Virus record (IMG/VR): IMGVR_UViG_3300047509_000270 | Location: 1-64,000 of that record | DNA length: 64,000 nucleotides | Origin: a virus | Reading direction: 5' to 3' (one strand) | Shown: in pieces, positions 7,590 through 15,936 of the stretch | Layout: each line of letters starts with the position of its first letter | Numbering within the stretch: the stretch's first letter is position 1 | The notes under the pieces: generated by a model | Seen by the model: the letters and a program-made list of their open reading frames with translations, nothing else | Databases searched by the model: none | What the model was told of the DNA's origin: nothing | Program-made: the position numbers and the translations under genes

Positions 7590-8228
7590 CTACTTATTTT
7601 TACGATTTGTCCGGTACCAGGGGGCGTTCGGGATGTTCACGCCGAATGTCTTTGTACCCCACTTAGCGACGAGCTTTTCGTATTGCTGGCTCCACGGAAC
7701 TGATTTCGGCGTACCCTCAGTTTGACTCCCCGGTAACGGGTCGAGCTCGTGGAAGCGTTCGTAGACACGACCGAGATCTGTCATCCGGATCGCGTACTCG
7801 TCGTCCTCGCAGTACCCGCCACCGAACTGCTCATCGTAGAATCCAATCGTCTTCAGATTCGATGGGCGATGCACCTGGACGGAGAACTGCAGATCCGACA
7901 GGAATAGATCGACGTCGGACTTCTGGACAACTAAACGCTTCGCGGACTCGAGGCGGTTCGCATCCCAGATGATGTCGTCCTGGAGTAGAACGAGAAGATC
8001 GAACTGGCCGTCGACGAAGGCTCTCCGTAGGAAGAGATTCCAGGACCCGGCGACACCGAGATTCTTCGATGAACGTTCGATCGGAACATTGATGTCGATC
8101 GACTGGTTCCGCCCATTATCGAGAATGAATGCGCGGTCCGGAGAGCGGATCCCCTCCAGAAACTTCTTATTCCGGATCAGCAGGTCCGCTCTCGAGAGTG
8201 TCGGGATCGCGACGAGCGCACGGATCAC
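7590..8228 (-). CDS. GT2-like glycosyltransferase, 212 aa
   Basis: Opens MIRALVAIPTLSRADLLIRN, the first beta strand and nucleotide loop of GT-A enzymes. NLGVAGSWNLFLRRAF and LLVLLQDDIIWD carry the acceptor loop and the DD/DxD-like metal motif (QDDIIWD). FGGGYCEDDEYAIRM resembles the ED base region (GGGxxEDxE). Family 2 enzymes transfer sugars from UDP/GDP donors. Its start overlaps the stop of 8225..9007, so it is translated with the rest of the glycosylation operon. Confidence 0.8.
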   Translation of the reverse strand: MIRALVAIPTLSRADLLIRNKKFLEGIRSPDRAFILDNGRNQSIDINVPIERSSKNLGVAGSWNLFLRRAFVDGQFDLLVLLQDDIIWDANRLESAKRLVVQKSDVDLFLSDLQFSVQVHRPSNLKTIGFYDEQFGGGYCEDDEYAIRMTDLGRVYERFHELDPLPGSQTEGTPKSVPWSQQYEKLVAKWGTKTFGVNIPNAPWYRTNRKNK

Positions 8229-9007
8229 TTGGAATACCTCCTTAGGAATTCCAGGAATCGTCCTTCCGTATATGCCGTAAACAGCATGTGACTTGTCTCT
8301 GGAAAGTCACCCCCGAATGACCAGTGATCCTTCTTAAGAAAATGCGCGATCCTGGTCGACTCATTGTAGCAGAGGAATTGCGGTTTCCGTTCGAACCAGC
8401 CGACGATGTTCATCGACGAGTGGCACGTCACCATGGCTGTCGACCTCTGGAGGGCGACGACCGACCCTGGAACCGTAAGCTGGTCGATCAGATTGATGAC
8501 GCCTGTCGCGGCGAAAGACACTTCCCTCCTGGGGAACTCTTTGCCATAGCTGCGTCCTATCATTACTACTGGGATCCCAATCCGAGCGGCGACTGAGACG
8601 ACCGATCGGCAGATAGTTTCTGGGAAGCTCCGCGGATCGGAGCTTGCGGAGAATGACGCCAGTATGAACCGTCTCGGCAGGCTGTCGAGAACTTTGATAT
8701 CCCCTGAAGATGGGTAGTAGTTCAATGGGGTCGGGAGACGGTCAACGCGGTCCGGAACCTTCACCGGGAGGCCGACCTTCGCCCTGGCTCCAGCCTCCAG
8801 GAACTCGACGCTCCATGGTCGAATGATATTCATTCCGATCCGCGGTAGAGCGGGATGCTGATTGAAGAGCTCGTGGACATGCGGGTTGTGCGAATTAATG
8901 TGGATCCGGATGTTTCCGACCTCTCTGGACAGGAGATCGTAGGCGTCGGTCTTATGGAGGTGTAGGAAACAGTCTCCGAGACCTCCATGCATTTCGATTT
9001 CGATCAC
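8225..9007 (-). CDS. GT9-like (heptosyltransferase-type) protein, 260 aa
   Basis: N-terminus MIEIEMHGGLGDCFLHLHKT carries the GG-LGD motif of ADP-heptose/GT9-type GT-B enzymes. The middle shows RRFILASFSASSDPRSFPE and VVMIGRSYGKEFPR, like the second Rossmann domain. VALQRSTAMVTCHSSMNIVGW resembles the donor-binding DSG/H-S loop of that family. No membrane segment. Overlaps both neighbours by four bases, within an operon of sugar-transfer genes. Confidence 0.7.
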   Translation of the reverse strand: MIEIEMHGGLGDCFLHLHKTDAYDLLSREVGNIRIHINSHNPHVHELFNQHPALPRIGMNIIRPWSVEFLEAGARAKVGLPVKVPDRVDRLPTPLNYYPSSGDIKVLDSLPRRFILASFSASSDPRSFPETICRSVVSVAARIGIPVVMIGRSYGKEFPRREVSFAATGVINLIDQLTVPGSVVALQRSTAMVTCHSSMNIVGWFERKPQFLCYNESTRIAHFLKKDHWSFGGDFPETSHMLFTAYTEGRFLEFLRRYSK

Positions 9008-10740
9008 GGTTGCACCTCCAGAAGTCGGCTCGTTGCAGATGTCGCGGCAATATCCCAGGTAAGCTCTCTTCGAATCCGATCGTAGAAATTGTCGGCCTGC
9101 CGACGGACGAACTTGTCGCCGCTACGAACAGTCTCCAGCATGTCGGCAAGGACGCGGATCGATCGCTTCCCGAACCTCGAGAAGAGCATCCCCTTGTACC
9201 AGTCCGAGATCCAGTCGCCCTCCGGATAGACCTTCTCACCGTCCGGCTTGAACATCAGAGATTCGTAGAAGACCTCCGTGTGGGCCGTGTTGTTCGGGAC
9301 GACGACCGGAGTACCACAGGCACCGGCCTCTAGGGCTGGCAGGTTGAAGCCCTCGCCCCGCGAGGCCGACACGTAGGCGCCGACCGACGAGTAGATCCTG
9401 GCGAGCTCGTACTCGTCGAAGGAGCCCTCCAGCGTCCAGATCGGCACTTTGTAGCGGGCGAACTGTCTGTAAATCTTCTCCTTCCAGGCGGTCGGCGCGT
9501 GCGTCAGGCCAATTACGACCGAGACTTTCTTGCCGCCCGCGAACGCCAGCTCCGCGGCGTCGGCGAGCACGTCCCAGCCTTTCCGAAACCCAGGCAAGCC
9601 GATTGTCAGGAACGTGAAACCGTCCGGGACGCCGCGCAGGCCGCGTCTCGACGTCGAGATCAGGCGGCACTCCGGCAGCGGCTCCGGCTTTCGACGCGTG
9701 TAGACGAGAGGGTCGACGCCGAGACGCATGACGCGCATCGGCAACCGGACGCCGGAGTCCCGGAAGACCTCGATGTTCCAAGCGGTCGGCGTCCAGAGCT
9801 CGTCGAAGTTCTCGTTCGCTCGCTTCGCCATGTCCGGATGGACTCGGTGCGAGGACTCCTGCATCGTCCAGACGATCCGGTGGCGTTTCCCGGTCGTGAT
9901 ATGGTCCGGGCCCATCACGCGCAGGAGCGGCGCATTCGGACCGGCCAGGACGTGCTTGTGGACGTCGAGACGCGACCGGAGGTCCTCCGAGACGTAGCAG
10001 GGCTCCTTGTGCGTATCGTCGAGCCGGACCGATAGGGTGTTCGCGACCCTAAACAGGACCTCGCGGTTCATCTTTCCGTAGCCGGTGTACTGGTACAGGT
10101 GGCCGACCCAGACGACCTCTGGTCCGCGCTTCTTCGCGACAGGCGGCTTCGGCCGACTCTCTGTAGACAGGTCGGAGATCTTCGGCTCGACGGATGACTT
10201 GACCAGCGCGATCTTCTCTCCGAACGAGACGGCCGGGACTGCCACGATCGATCCGAAGACCGGCCGCATCGCGCTCTCGATCCAGCGCCAGTCGGGACCG
10301 AGGAACGCGAAGGCGACTTCCTTTGTCTCCGCCAGGGCGACGCAGAAGTTCACGGACTCGCGCCCAGGGTACGCGTCGTTCCGATGCAGCCAGCGATCGA
10401 CGAGACGCCGGGCGCCCGGAGTCGGTCGGATCAGAACGGCGTCGAGCGAGACGTTCCCGATCCCATCGAACTGCTTGGGCTTCGCCGGGATCGAGCCGAT
10501 CCGATCGACGCAGGCTGCGACGTCGAAGTCTCTCGCCTTCAGTCGATCGTAGACCGGTGCCGTCGCGACCCGGCCACCAGGGGCGACGTACAGGAAGCAG
10601 TCGTGCTCGTCCGGGAAGTGCTTCATGGCGTCAGCGAGTGCGGCGGCCGGTGACGGTCCGGCAACCACCGCGCGCCACGTCACGCCCTTCGCGCGGTACG
10701 GCAGCGGCGGCGGGGCGCCTTTGAATGTAACGATGATCAT
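9004..10740 (-). CDS. Two-domain glycosyltransferase (GT-A-like + GT4), 578 aa
   Basis: Residues 1-180 look like a GT-A nucleotide-sugar domain (ALADAMKHFPDEHDCFLYVAP; NVSLDAVLIRPTPGARRLVDRW; ESVNFCVALAETKEVAF). After a linker rich in K/P/R, residues 207-578 form a GT4 (GT-B) domain: VVWVGHLYQYTGYGKMNREV, then TPTAWNIEVFRDSGV, FLTIGLPGFRKGWDVLADA, and the E-x7-E motif in SRGEGFNLPALEAGACGTP. Such tandem enzymes add successive sugars. Its end overlaps the start of 8225..9007. Confidence 0.85.
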   Translation of the reverse strand: MIIVTFKGAPPPLPYRAKGVTWRAVVAGPSPAAALADAMKHFPDEHDCFLYVAPGGRVATAPVYDRLKARDFDVAACVDRIGSIPAKPKQFDGIGNVSLDAVLIRPTPGARRLVDRWLHRNDAYPGRESVNFCVALAETKEVAFAFLGPDWRWIESAMRPVFGSIVAVPAVSFGEKIALVKSSVEPKISDLSTESRPKPPVAKKRGPEVVWVGHLYQYTGYGKMNREVLFRVANTLSVRLDDTHKEPCYVSEDLRSRLDVHKHVLAGPNAPLLRVMGPDHITTGKRHRIVWTMQESSHRVHPDMAKRANENFDELWTPTAWNIEVFRDSGVRLPMRVMRLGVDPLVYTRRKPEPLPECRLISTSRRGLRGVPDGFTFLTIGLPGFRKGWDVLADAAELAFAGGKKVSVVIGLTHAPTAWKEKIYRQFARYKVPIWTLEGSFDEYELARIYSSVGAYVSASRGEGFNLPALEAGACGTPVVVPNNTAHTEVFYESLMFKPDGEKVYPEGDWISDWYKGMLFSRFGKRSIRVLADMLETVRSGDKFVRRQADNFYDRIRRELTWDIAATSATSRLLEVQP

Positions 10741-11219
10741 CGGCGTGCTTTCTTCTTAGGTGCCTTCGACTTGTGTTTCCCGTTCCCGTTCAGTGGGACG
10801 TCGACGATCGGGATCGTGTCGTAGATCGGCCCCGGACGGATGGCCAGCGGTTTCGGCGTCTTCGGGAGAGGCTCTCGGAGCTCTTTGGCTCCGGGACACT
10901 TCCCCTCGTGGGCGATCCCGCAGGTCTTGCCGTTCCAGCCGTACGCCTGACAGCGGTGCTTCAGGCAGATCGGGCACATGCCGATGCAGGGATCTCCGCA
11001 TTCGACGCAGACGGGCGGCCTCGACGGGACACAGGTGTCCGCGGCGGGAGGCAGCGGCGCGACTGGCTTCTGAATAACGCTGCTGACGACCTGAAGATGC
11101 GGAATAATCGGTCTCGCATTCTTGACGCAGGCCTCGTGCGCCAGCTCCTCGCGTGCATTCGAGACCATCGGAGCGCCGGGCAGAATCTCGAGGTCGCAGA
11201 TCTTGCACTGGAAAGGCAT
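10737..11219 (-). CDS. Multi-zinc-knuckle protein, 160 aa
   Basis: The start MPFQCKICDLEILPGAPM has GAGGAG five bases upstream. Three Cys clusters are visible: CKICDLEI with a later HEACVKN (PARP/LIM-like knuckle), CVECGDPCIGMCPICLKHRC, and CGIAHEGKC. The tail is proline-rich then strongly basic (KHKSKAPKKKARR). Likely binds nucleic acid or protein through zinc knuckles. The stop overlaps the ATG of the GT gene downstream. Confidence 0.65.
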   Translation of the reverse strand: MPFQCKICDLEILPGAPMVSNAREELAHEACVKNARPIIPHLQVVSSVIQKPVAPLPPAADTCVPSRPPVCVECGDPCIGMCPICLKHRCQAYGWNGKTCGIAHEGKCPGAKELREPLPKTPKPLAIRPGPIYDTIPIVDVPLNGNGKHKSKAPKKKARR

Positions 11220-11227
11220 ATAGCTCC

Positions 11228-11515
11228 TCAGTTGTAAATCGACGAGACCGCTAGCAGGTGCGCAACGACGACGGCGAGATCGTCGACCTCGTCGGTGTCC
11301 GGACACCGTTCGCCGAACTCGAGAATAATGTGAGCCAGCTTCGCCGAGACCGGGAAGTCCGGCTTGCCGAACGAATCGAGCGGCCAGCCGGTCAGCTTGC
11401 CGTTCTTCGTCAGGTCGAAGAGCATCCAGGCGCAGAGGAAGCACTTCCCCTTCCGCTCCTCGAGCAGACGCAAGAACCCAGGAGATGACTCTATTTTCCG
11501 AAGGACTTCGCCCAT
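11228..11515 (-). CDS. Hypothetical protein, 95 aa
   Basis: Begins MGEVLRKIESSPGFLRLLEE, with a single C-x2-C pair in GKCFLCAWMLFDLTKNGK and an Asp/Glu-rich C-terminus. Helical; no family recognised. It overlaps the upstream gene 11491..11757 by 25 bases in another frame. Confidence 0.55.
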   Translation of the reverse strand: MGEVLRKIESSPGFLRLLEERKGKCFLCAWMLFDLTKNGKLTGWPLDSFGKPDFPVSAKLAHIILEFGERCPDTDEVDDLAVVVAHLLAVSSIYN

Positions 11516-11757
11516 TTCTCCCTCGCTTCCGCTTCGCGTGCGATGATCGTCTCTTTGAGACGACTTACCTCTTCAAGCTCCCTTCCAGTCGCGTCGCCTT
11601 CGGCCGCCCTCTTGACGAGTTTCGAGTAGCGTGCGCGGATCCGGTCGAGCTCGGTCCAGCCTCGCTGACGTTTCCGTTTCGGAAGCAGCGGCCCGAACAT
11701 GTCGCACGGCGTCCCTTCACTCACGTCGAATCTCCCCGTGTATACGTCATCCTTCAT
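11491..11757 (-). CDS. Hypothetical helical protein, 88 aa
   Basis: MKDDVYTGRFDVSEGTPCDM opens the protein, followed by a long basic amphipathic helix (TELDRIRARYSKLVKRAAEG) and a second one rich in Glu/Arg. The codons for Val-Tyr-Thr near the start (GTATACACG) overlap a variant of the CGTGTACACG palindrome. Function unknown. Confidence 0.55.
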   Translation of the reverse strand: MKDDVYTGRFDVSEGTPCDMFGPLLPKRKRQRGWTELDRIRARYSKLVKRAAEGDATGRELEEVSRLKETIIAREAEAREKWAKSFGK

Positions 11758-11989
11758 CGCGGTCGATCCCGTACCGATCGGCCATCTTGTGGAGCGTCTC
11801 GATCTGACCCTGCGTCAGCGGCGTCCGCTTGTCACGTAGACGGACGATTACGGATTCGAGGAAGTCCGCCTCCCAGGAGGTCACGTCCCGGTCCATCCGG
11901 TCGAGTTCGATCGCGAGATCCAAGTGTTTCTGGAGCGCGTCCGTGAAGGCACGCTCGATGTCCTCGAACGGGTTCTTCTCACTTGGCAC
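11747..11989 (-). CDS. Hypothetical helical protein, 80 aa
   Basis: A GTG start at 11987-11989 is preferred because AGGAGG lies six bases upstream; the longer frame is Arg/Ser-rich and antisense-like. The product starts MPSEKNPFEDIERAFTDAL and consists of three predicted helices, ending GQIETLHKMADRYGIDRDEG. It overlaps both neighbours slightly. No family recognised. Confidence 0.55.
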   Translation of the reverse strand: MPSEKNPFEDIERAFTDALQKHLDLAIELDRMDRDVTSWEADFLESVIVRLRDKRTPLTQGQIETLHKMADRYGIDRDEG

Positions 11990-12467
11990 CGAAGACCTCC
12001 TGCAGCTTGATGACAGCGTCGACCGCGACAGCCTGGACGGCGTCATCATCGATCTCAGCGAGGTCGATCACGGTCTGGAAGTCGGTCCCCTTCGGACCGA
12101 TCCGGAGCGGCACGCGGTCGCCGGGCCGGGCGATCCGGATCGTCAGGCCGGTCGCCTCGATCATCTTTCGGCTCATCAGCTCAAAGACGAGGTACCCCTC
12201 GCTCCCGGACAGGACGTGCGGAGCGTTCCAGGGAAGCGCGTAAGGCGGTCCACCGCAGAGATCGCGAACAAGACCGAGCCATTTCTGCTTCGCGATGCAG
12301 AAGTCGCTGGGCGCTTCGCACGGGCAGATCCCGGACCATTCAGACCGGCAGCGCGTTCCTTCGCGCCAGAGGCGCCCTAGGACCTCGCTACCCTTAATCA
12401 GGCGCGGCACGATCATCGCCCGCTTCCTGGCGGCAATCGTCTCCTGGATCGAAGCCGAGTCAGCCAT
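11979..12467 (-). CDS. Hypothetical protein with Cys cluster, 162 aa
   Basis: Starts MADSASIQETIAARKRAMIV. Residues about 40-72 carry CRSEWSGICPCEAPSDFC, four cysteines that could bind zinc. The C-terminal half is beta-rich (IRIARPGDRVPLRIGPKG) then acidic helical. It is the first gene downstream of the iteron region in the leftward direction, so it may belong with replication, but I recognise no family. Confidence 0.55.
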   Translation of the reverse strand: MADSASIQETIAARKRAMIVPRLIKGSEVLGRLWREGTRCRSEWSGICPCEAPSDFCIAKQKWLGLVRDLCGGPPYALPWNAPHVLSGSEGYLVFELMSRKMIEATGLTIRIARPGDRVPLRIGPKGTDFQTVIDLAEIDDDAVQAVAVDAVIKLQEVFGAK

Positions 12468-12763
12468 TCAGCACCACCAATCGAGTTAGGACAGTTGTCG
12501 AACAGAAACGCTTAAATTCGCTCAAATTTCACGTTTTTAGGACAGTTTGACAGTTTTTCCATTCAACGCCCTTCGCGCGCGCACGCGCGCGCGGGACTGT
12601 GTCATAGAAGAAAACTGTCCTAACTGTCCTAAAACTGCATTTTTGAGAGAATTTTCAACTTTTCGTCTCACAACTGTCCTAACGACCTCAAAATAACGCA
12701 TATTTTCGCTATGAATTAGGACAGTTGCGACCGAACTGTCCTCAACTGTCCTTCGTGTCGTCA
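12468..12763. other. Candidate replication origin (iteron cluster)
   Basis: A 296-base gap between 11979..12467 and the primase gene, with no convincing gene. It holds eight copies of AACTGTCCT in both orientations, six of which extend to AACTGTCCTAA. It also has a 20-base alternating CGCGCGCGCACGCGCG tract (12574-12593) and AT-rich stretches around 12500-12535 and 12640-12720. Iterons plus an AT-rich unwinding zone next to a primase-helicase gene are the classic layout of an initiator-dependent origin. Initiator not identified. Confidence 0.75.
12486..12754. repeat. Iterons, core AACTGTCCTAA
   Basis: Exact 11-mers at 12486-12496, 12537-12547, 12613-12623, 12622-12632, 12672-12682 and 12716-12726. 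Cores sharing only AACTGTCCT lie at 12734-12744 and 12744-12754. Those at 12613, 12622, 12672, 12734 and 12744 read AACTGTCC on the plus strand, and the others read TTAGGACAGTT. A further half-site GACAGTT sits at 12549-12555. Two copies at 12613-12632 overlap as direct repeats with a 9-base period. Confidence 0.8.
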
Positions 12764-15049
12764 TCAGAACTGATTCTTCCGATCCGCCTGGGCGTGTTCC
12801 TTCGAGATCCCGATCCCAAGCCGCCATTTCTGACCGCTGGACTTCTCGACTTTATAGCCGAGATCGGTCAGCCTTCGACCGAACGCCGTTCCGGACATCG
12901 AGTCTTCGTTGCCGATCTCCCGCCGATGCCACTCCACGAACGTCTCGTAGAGGTCGTTCGCCCTGCATTTCGCTCCGTCCAGCAGCACGCAGCAGTCTGA
13001 GAAGAACATTCCGACGACGTCGGCGTTATTCCGGTACTCGGCCGTCGCAGAGAGGACCTCGGTAGGGTCTCCGAGGCCGCCCTCGCGCCAGTGTTTCGCG
13101 CCTTCAACGGCCCAGGCGAGGATCCCCTCTCGCTCGCCCATCAGCTTGTCCATCAGCGTGTAGTCGATCCGGTCTGGACCGATGACGACCGAGAACGGGA
13201 TCAGGCGGACTCGGCGCCAGATGCCGAAGTCCGTCCCCTTGATCTCCGGCTTGTTGTTCGTCGCCATGAAGATCTTCCAGGTCGGCTTGAGCGTCCAGAA
13301 ATCCTCTCGCATCCGGCGGACCTTCAGCTCGTCCCCGCCGGTCAGCTGCTTGACGAAGTTCTCGGCAAGACGCCGTCCATCCTCGACCTCGATCGTCGTG
13401 ACGAACCGCTTTCCGGCAAGATCGGCACGCTCCGTCGGATGCGGTGCGTGAGCTCTGGTCATGATCAGATCCGGAGCGGTCTCCGCGGAGTAGTCCGGGC
13501 CGATGACGTTTCGAAGTGCGCCGAGGAAAGTCGACTTCCCGTTCGCGCCTTTTCCGTACGCGATCGGAAGAATGTGCTCGCGGACGACGCCGGTCAGTGA
13601 ATAACCGGCGAGTCTCTGAAGGTACGAGACGAGCGATTCGTTCCCGTCCATAATTTCGAGTAGGAACTTCCTCCAGCGATCCGCTTTCGCGGACGGGTCG
13701 TATGCCGTTGGGCAGATCTTCGTCAGAAGACTCTCGCGTCTGTGTTCCGAGAAAGTCCCGTCACGGAGATTCAGTATTCCGTTCATGCAGTTGAGCGTCC
13801 ACGGGTCGACGTCGAACTGCTCCGGCTCGACGGCGCGCATGTGCTGGGCGACGCGTAGAGTCGCGGAGATCCTCTCCGACTTCTGCCGCCTCTCTCCGGC
13901 GTTGACGGCGATCTCGACCGAGCGGCCGAACGACGCTCCGACTCGGTCCTGGACCCAGCGTCGACCGTCCCAGATCATCCACTTCCTCCAGGGCTCGCAG
14001 TAGGTGAAGTCCTTCCCGAAGTGCGAGATGAACATGTTTGCCGCGTCGACGTCTGTGACGGTTTCCGTCTCTTCGGTCTTTTTCCGTCCCGTCTTCTGTC
14101 CGAAGCCTTGTTCGAGGAGATCTTTCGCGGACTTCTTGAAGTCGCCGCCGTACTTCAGGAATGTCAGCGCTGCCCATTTCGAGTAGGTCGCGTCCGGCTC
14201 GAACGGCGCCGCATTCGAACTGAAGACGTGGAGATTGTCTCCACAGAAGCCGACGGAAGCGCTGTGCCCCTCGTCGGTCTTTCCTGGACGGCGCCAGTAT
14301 ACGATCGGCCCGTCGATCTTCGCCTTCCGCCAGCCGTACGGTTCTAGGACTTCGTCCCAGGTCGCCCGTGCGTTGAAGTCGTCGCCGGGGGCTGCTTCGC
14401 CGGTCTTGTCGGGATTCCCTTTCTCCCCAGGCCCGATGATCTTCTTCGGTGCCCTGTTGAACGACCTCGCCGTTTCTAGGAGGATTTTCCGCTCTTCTTC
14501 GGTGATCGTCGGAATCTCCGTCAGCAGCGGCCCGTCGGCGTGGACGTACGCTTTCTTTAGCGGATGGCATTCTGGATGACTCGGTGGCGCAAGAACGTAG
14601 CCGCCTTCGCCGCGCGTCTCGATCAGGACGTGTTTATCTTCAGCGACGGCGAGTTTCTGGTTGTGCTCGACGGCCGGAGCTCTGTAGTAGAAGTGCGCGC
14701 CGCCTTTCGGCGTTAGAATTCTAGGGAGTCTCTCGACGAGACCTGCGCGTATTTCAGTGACAGCTTTTATCCAGGGGTCGATCAGGGCCGGGTCATCGAA
14801 GTCGATGATCTCGAGATTGCCGCTGATCAGGCCGCCGATGATAGCGAGGCCGATCGGCTTCTCGGTTGAGAACCATTTATGGATCTCAAAGTCGATCGCC
14901 CGGCGTTTCTCGTACGCTTTCCAGGAGACCGCGGGCGCCTTCGAGCCGTCCGCACGAACCGGAATCACGGACAGACCAGAAGCGATGTATGCCCGTGCTG
15001 CCGCGAGGATGTACTCCGGAGAAGCCGTCCCCGGTGCCGTGTCCGCCAT
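12764..15049 (-). CDS. PrimPol/D5 primase-helicase, 761 aa
   Basis: Bifunctional replication protein. Residues about 12-160 form an AEP primase-polymerase domain: GLSVIPVRADGSKAPAVSWK, LEIIDFDD (acidic motif 79-86), GGAHFYYR (His119) and RGEGGYVLAPPS (146-157). Residues about 340-470 match the D5_N region (CEPWRKWMIWDGRRWV; ILNLRDGTFSEH). Then an SF3 helicase: Walker A GKGANGKST (499-507), Walker B-like TTIEVEDG, sensor FMATNNKP (595-601) and the arginine motif GIWRRVRLIPF. Such proteins synthesise primers and unwind DNA in plasmids and tailless or NCLDV-like viruses. The adjacent iterons suit an origin. A large hairpin precedes it. Confidence 0.93.
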   Translation of the reverse strand: MADTAPGTASPEYILAAARAYIASGLSVIPVRADGSKAPAVSWKAYEKRRAIDFEIHKWFSTEKPIGLAIIGGLISGNLEIIDFDDPALIDPWIKAVTEIRAGLVERLPRILTPKGGAHFYYRAPAVEHNQKLAVAEDKHVLIETRGEGGYVLAPPSHPECHPLKKAYVHADGPLLTEIPTITEEERKILLETARSFNRAPKKIIGPGEKGNPDKTGEAAPGDDFNARATWDEVLEPYGWRKAKIDGPIVYWRRPGKTDEGHSASVGFCGDNLHVFSSNAAPFEPDATYSKWAALTFLKYGGDFKKSAKDLLEQGFGQKTGRKKTEETETVTDVDAANMFISHFGKDFTYCEPWRKWMIWDGRRWVQDRVGASFGRSVEIAVNAGERRQKSERISATLRVAQHMRAVEPEQFDVDPWTLNCMNGILNLRDGTFSEHRRESLLTKICPTAYDPSAKADRWRKFLLEIMDGNESLVSYLQRLAGYSLTGVVREHILPIAYGKGANGKSTFLGALRNVIGPDYSAETAPDLIMTRAHAPHPTERADLAGKRFVTTIEVEDGRRLAENFVKQLTGGDELKVRRMREDFWTLKPTWKIFMATNNKPEIKGTDFGIWRRVRLIPFSVVIGPDRIDYTLMDKLMGEREGILAWAVEGAKHWREGGLGDPTEVLSATAEYRNNADVVGMFFSDCCVLLDGAKCRANDLYETFVEWHRREIGNEDSMSGTAFGRRLTDLGYKVEKSSGQKWRLGIGISKEHAQADRKNQF

Positions 15050-15119
15050 TGGACCCCTCTCGTCTCTCCTCTGACCGTCCCGAGCCCCGCACCCTTACTG
15101 CCTAATGGTTCTCCCTATC

Positions 15120-15162
15120 GCGTCGCTGGGAGCCTGATGGATGGAGGAGCTCCCAGCGACGC
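15120..15162. terminator. Strong 14-bp hairpin between SSB and primase genes
   Basis: Perfect arms GCGTCGCTGGGAGC (15120-15133) and GCTCCCAGCGACGC (15149-15162) with a 15-base loop. A second smaller hairpin GGAGGGA-TTGC-TCCCTCC follows at about 15173-15190. No U-run. It may terminate or attenuate transcription so that the abundant SSB is made in excess over the primase. Confidence 0.55.
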
Positions 15163-15204
15163 AGAGAGAGAAGGAGGGATTGCTCCCTCCGTCGTAGCCC
15201 GGCG

Positions 15205-15843
15205 TCAGAAGTCGGACGAGCCGCCCTTCGCGCTCGCGGTCTTCGCGGCGCCGCCGGTCGGCTTCGCGGTAGCGGCCTTTTCGGTCTTCTTCGGATCGGC
15301 TTTCTTTTCGTCGACCTTCTTGTCGTCGGTCTTCTTGTCCTCGACCTCCGGCTGCCAGGGGTTGATAAAGGCGATCCGGCTGCTGACGCGACCGTTGTAG
15401 GTCTCGTCGCGGACGACACCTTCGAAGGTGCATCCGGCCCACTGGTGGTTCGCCATGACCTCGCTGACTTTCTCATCGGGGAGGAAGTCGCGGGCGATGA
15501 TCGTCGAGAGGTCGCGCTTGATGAACGGCAGGTTCTTCACGGTTCCGTAGAAGACGTGTTCGAGGACCTGTCCCTTGGTGATGTGAGGCTCGCCCGTCTT
15601 CGGATTCGGAACGGACTCCGGCTCCAGGATCTCGCAGAAGATCTTGAATCCCTTCGTGCCGGAGTTCGCAACGAAGAAGTCGTGGTCGGCGACGACAGTC
15701 TCGTCGCCCTTCTTGATCTCGGCCGTCGTACAGACGAACTTGTAGGTCGCCTCCGGAACGCGTCCCGGCGTCGAGTTCACAGCCTTCTCCGTCTTCTGGA
15801 ACTCCTCGTCGAAGTCGCTGAACGGATTCGTCGGATTACCCAT
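15205..15843 (-). CDS. Single-stranded-DNA-binding-like protein (DUF669-type), 212 aa
   Basis: The start MGNPTNPFSDFDEEFQ is chosen over an Arg/Glu-rich upstream extension. The N-terminal NPFSDFDEEF and the following RVPEATYKFVCTTAEIKKG pattern resemble phage DUF669-type replication proteins. Residues 1-150 are beta-rich (OB-like). The tail is a Lys/Asp linker (DDKKVDEKKADPKK) ending GGSSDF, like the acidic-hydrophobic tip of SSB proteins that recruits partners. It lies between the Sak4 ATPase and the primase, the usual place for an SSB. Confidence 0.7.
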   Translation of the reverse strand: MGNPTNPFSDFDEEFQKTEKAVNSTPGRVPEATYKFVCTTAEIKKGDETVVADHDFFVANSGTKGFKIFCEILEPESVPNPKTGEPHITKGQVLEHVFYGTVKNLPFIKRDLSTIIARDFLPDEKVSEVMANHQWAGCTFEGVVRDETYNGRVSSRIAFINPWQPEVEDKKTDDKKVDEKKADPKKTEKAATAKPTGGAAKTASAKGGSSDF

Positions 15844-15936
15844 AGTGCTATGCTTCCTTTCTTCTCTTTCTCTGTTCTTCCGATCAAAATCAACCACAGC
15901 TTTATTTCCTCTCGTCCAGAGCCAGTGTCGGAGCTG

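Noticed and set aside
12486-12754. CRISPR array
   Set aside because: Repeats are 9-11 bases, in both orientations and irregularly spaced; no uniform spacers.
12537-12827. 96-codon minus-strand frame through the iteron region
   Set aside because: It runs across the repeats and into the primase 3' end, has no RBS and no domain; the iteron reading explains the sequence better.
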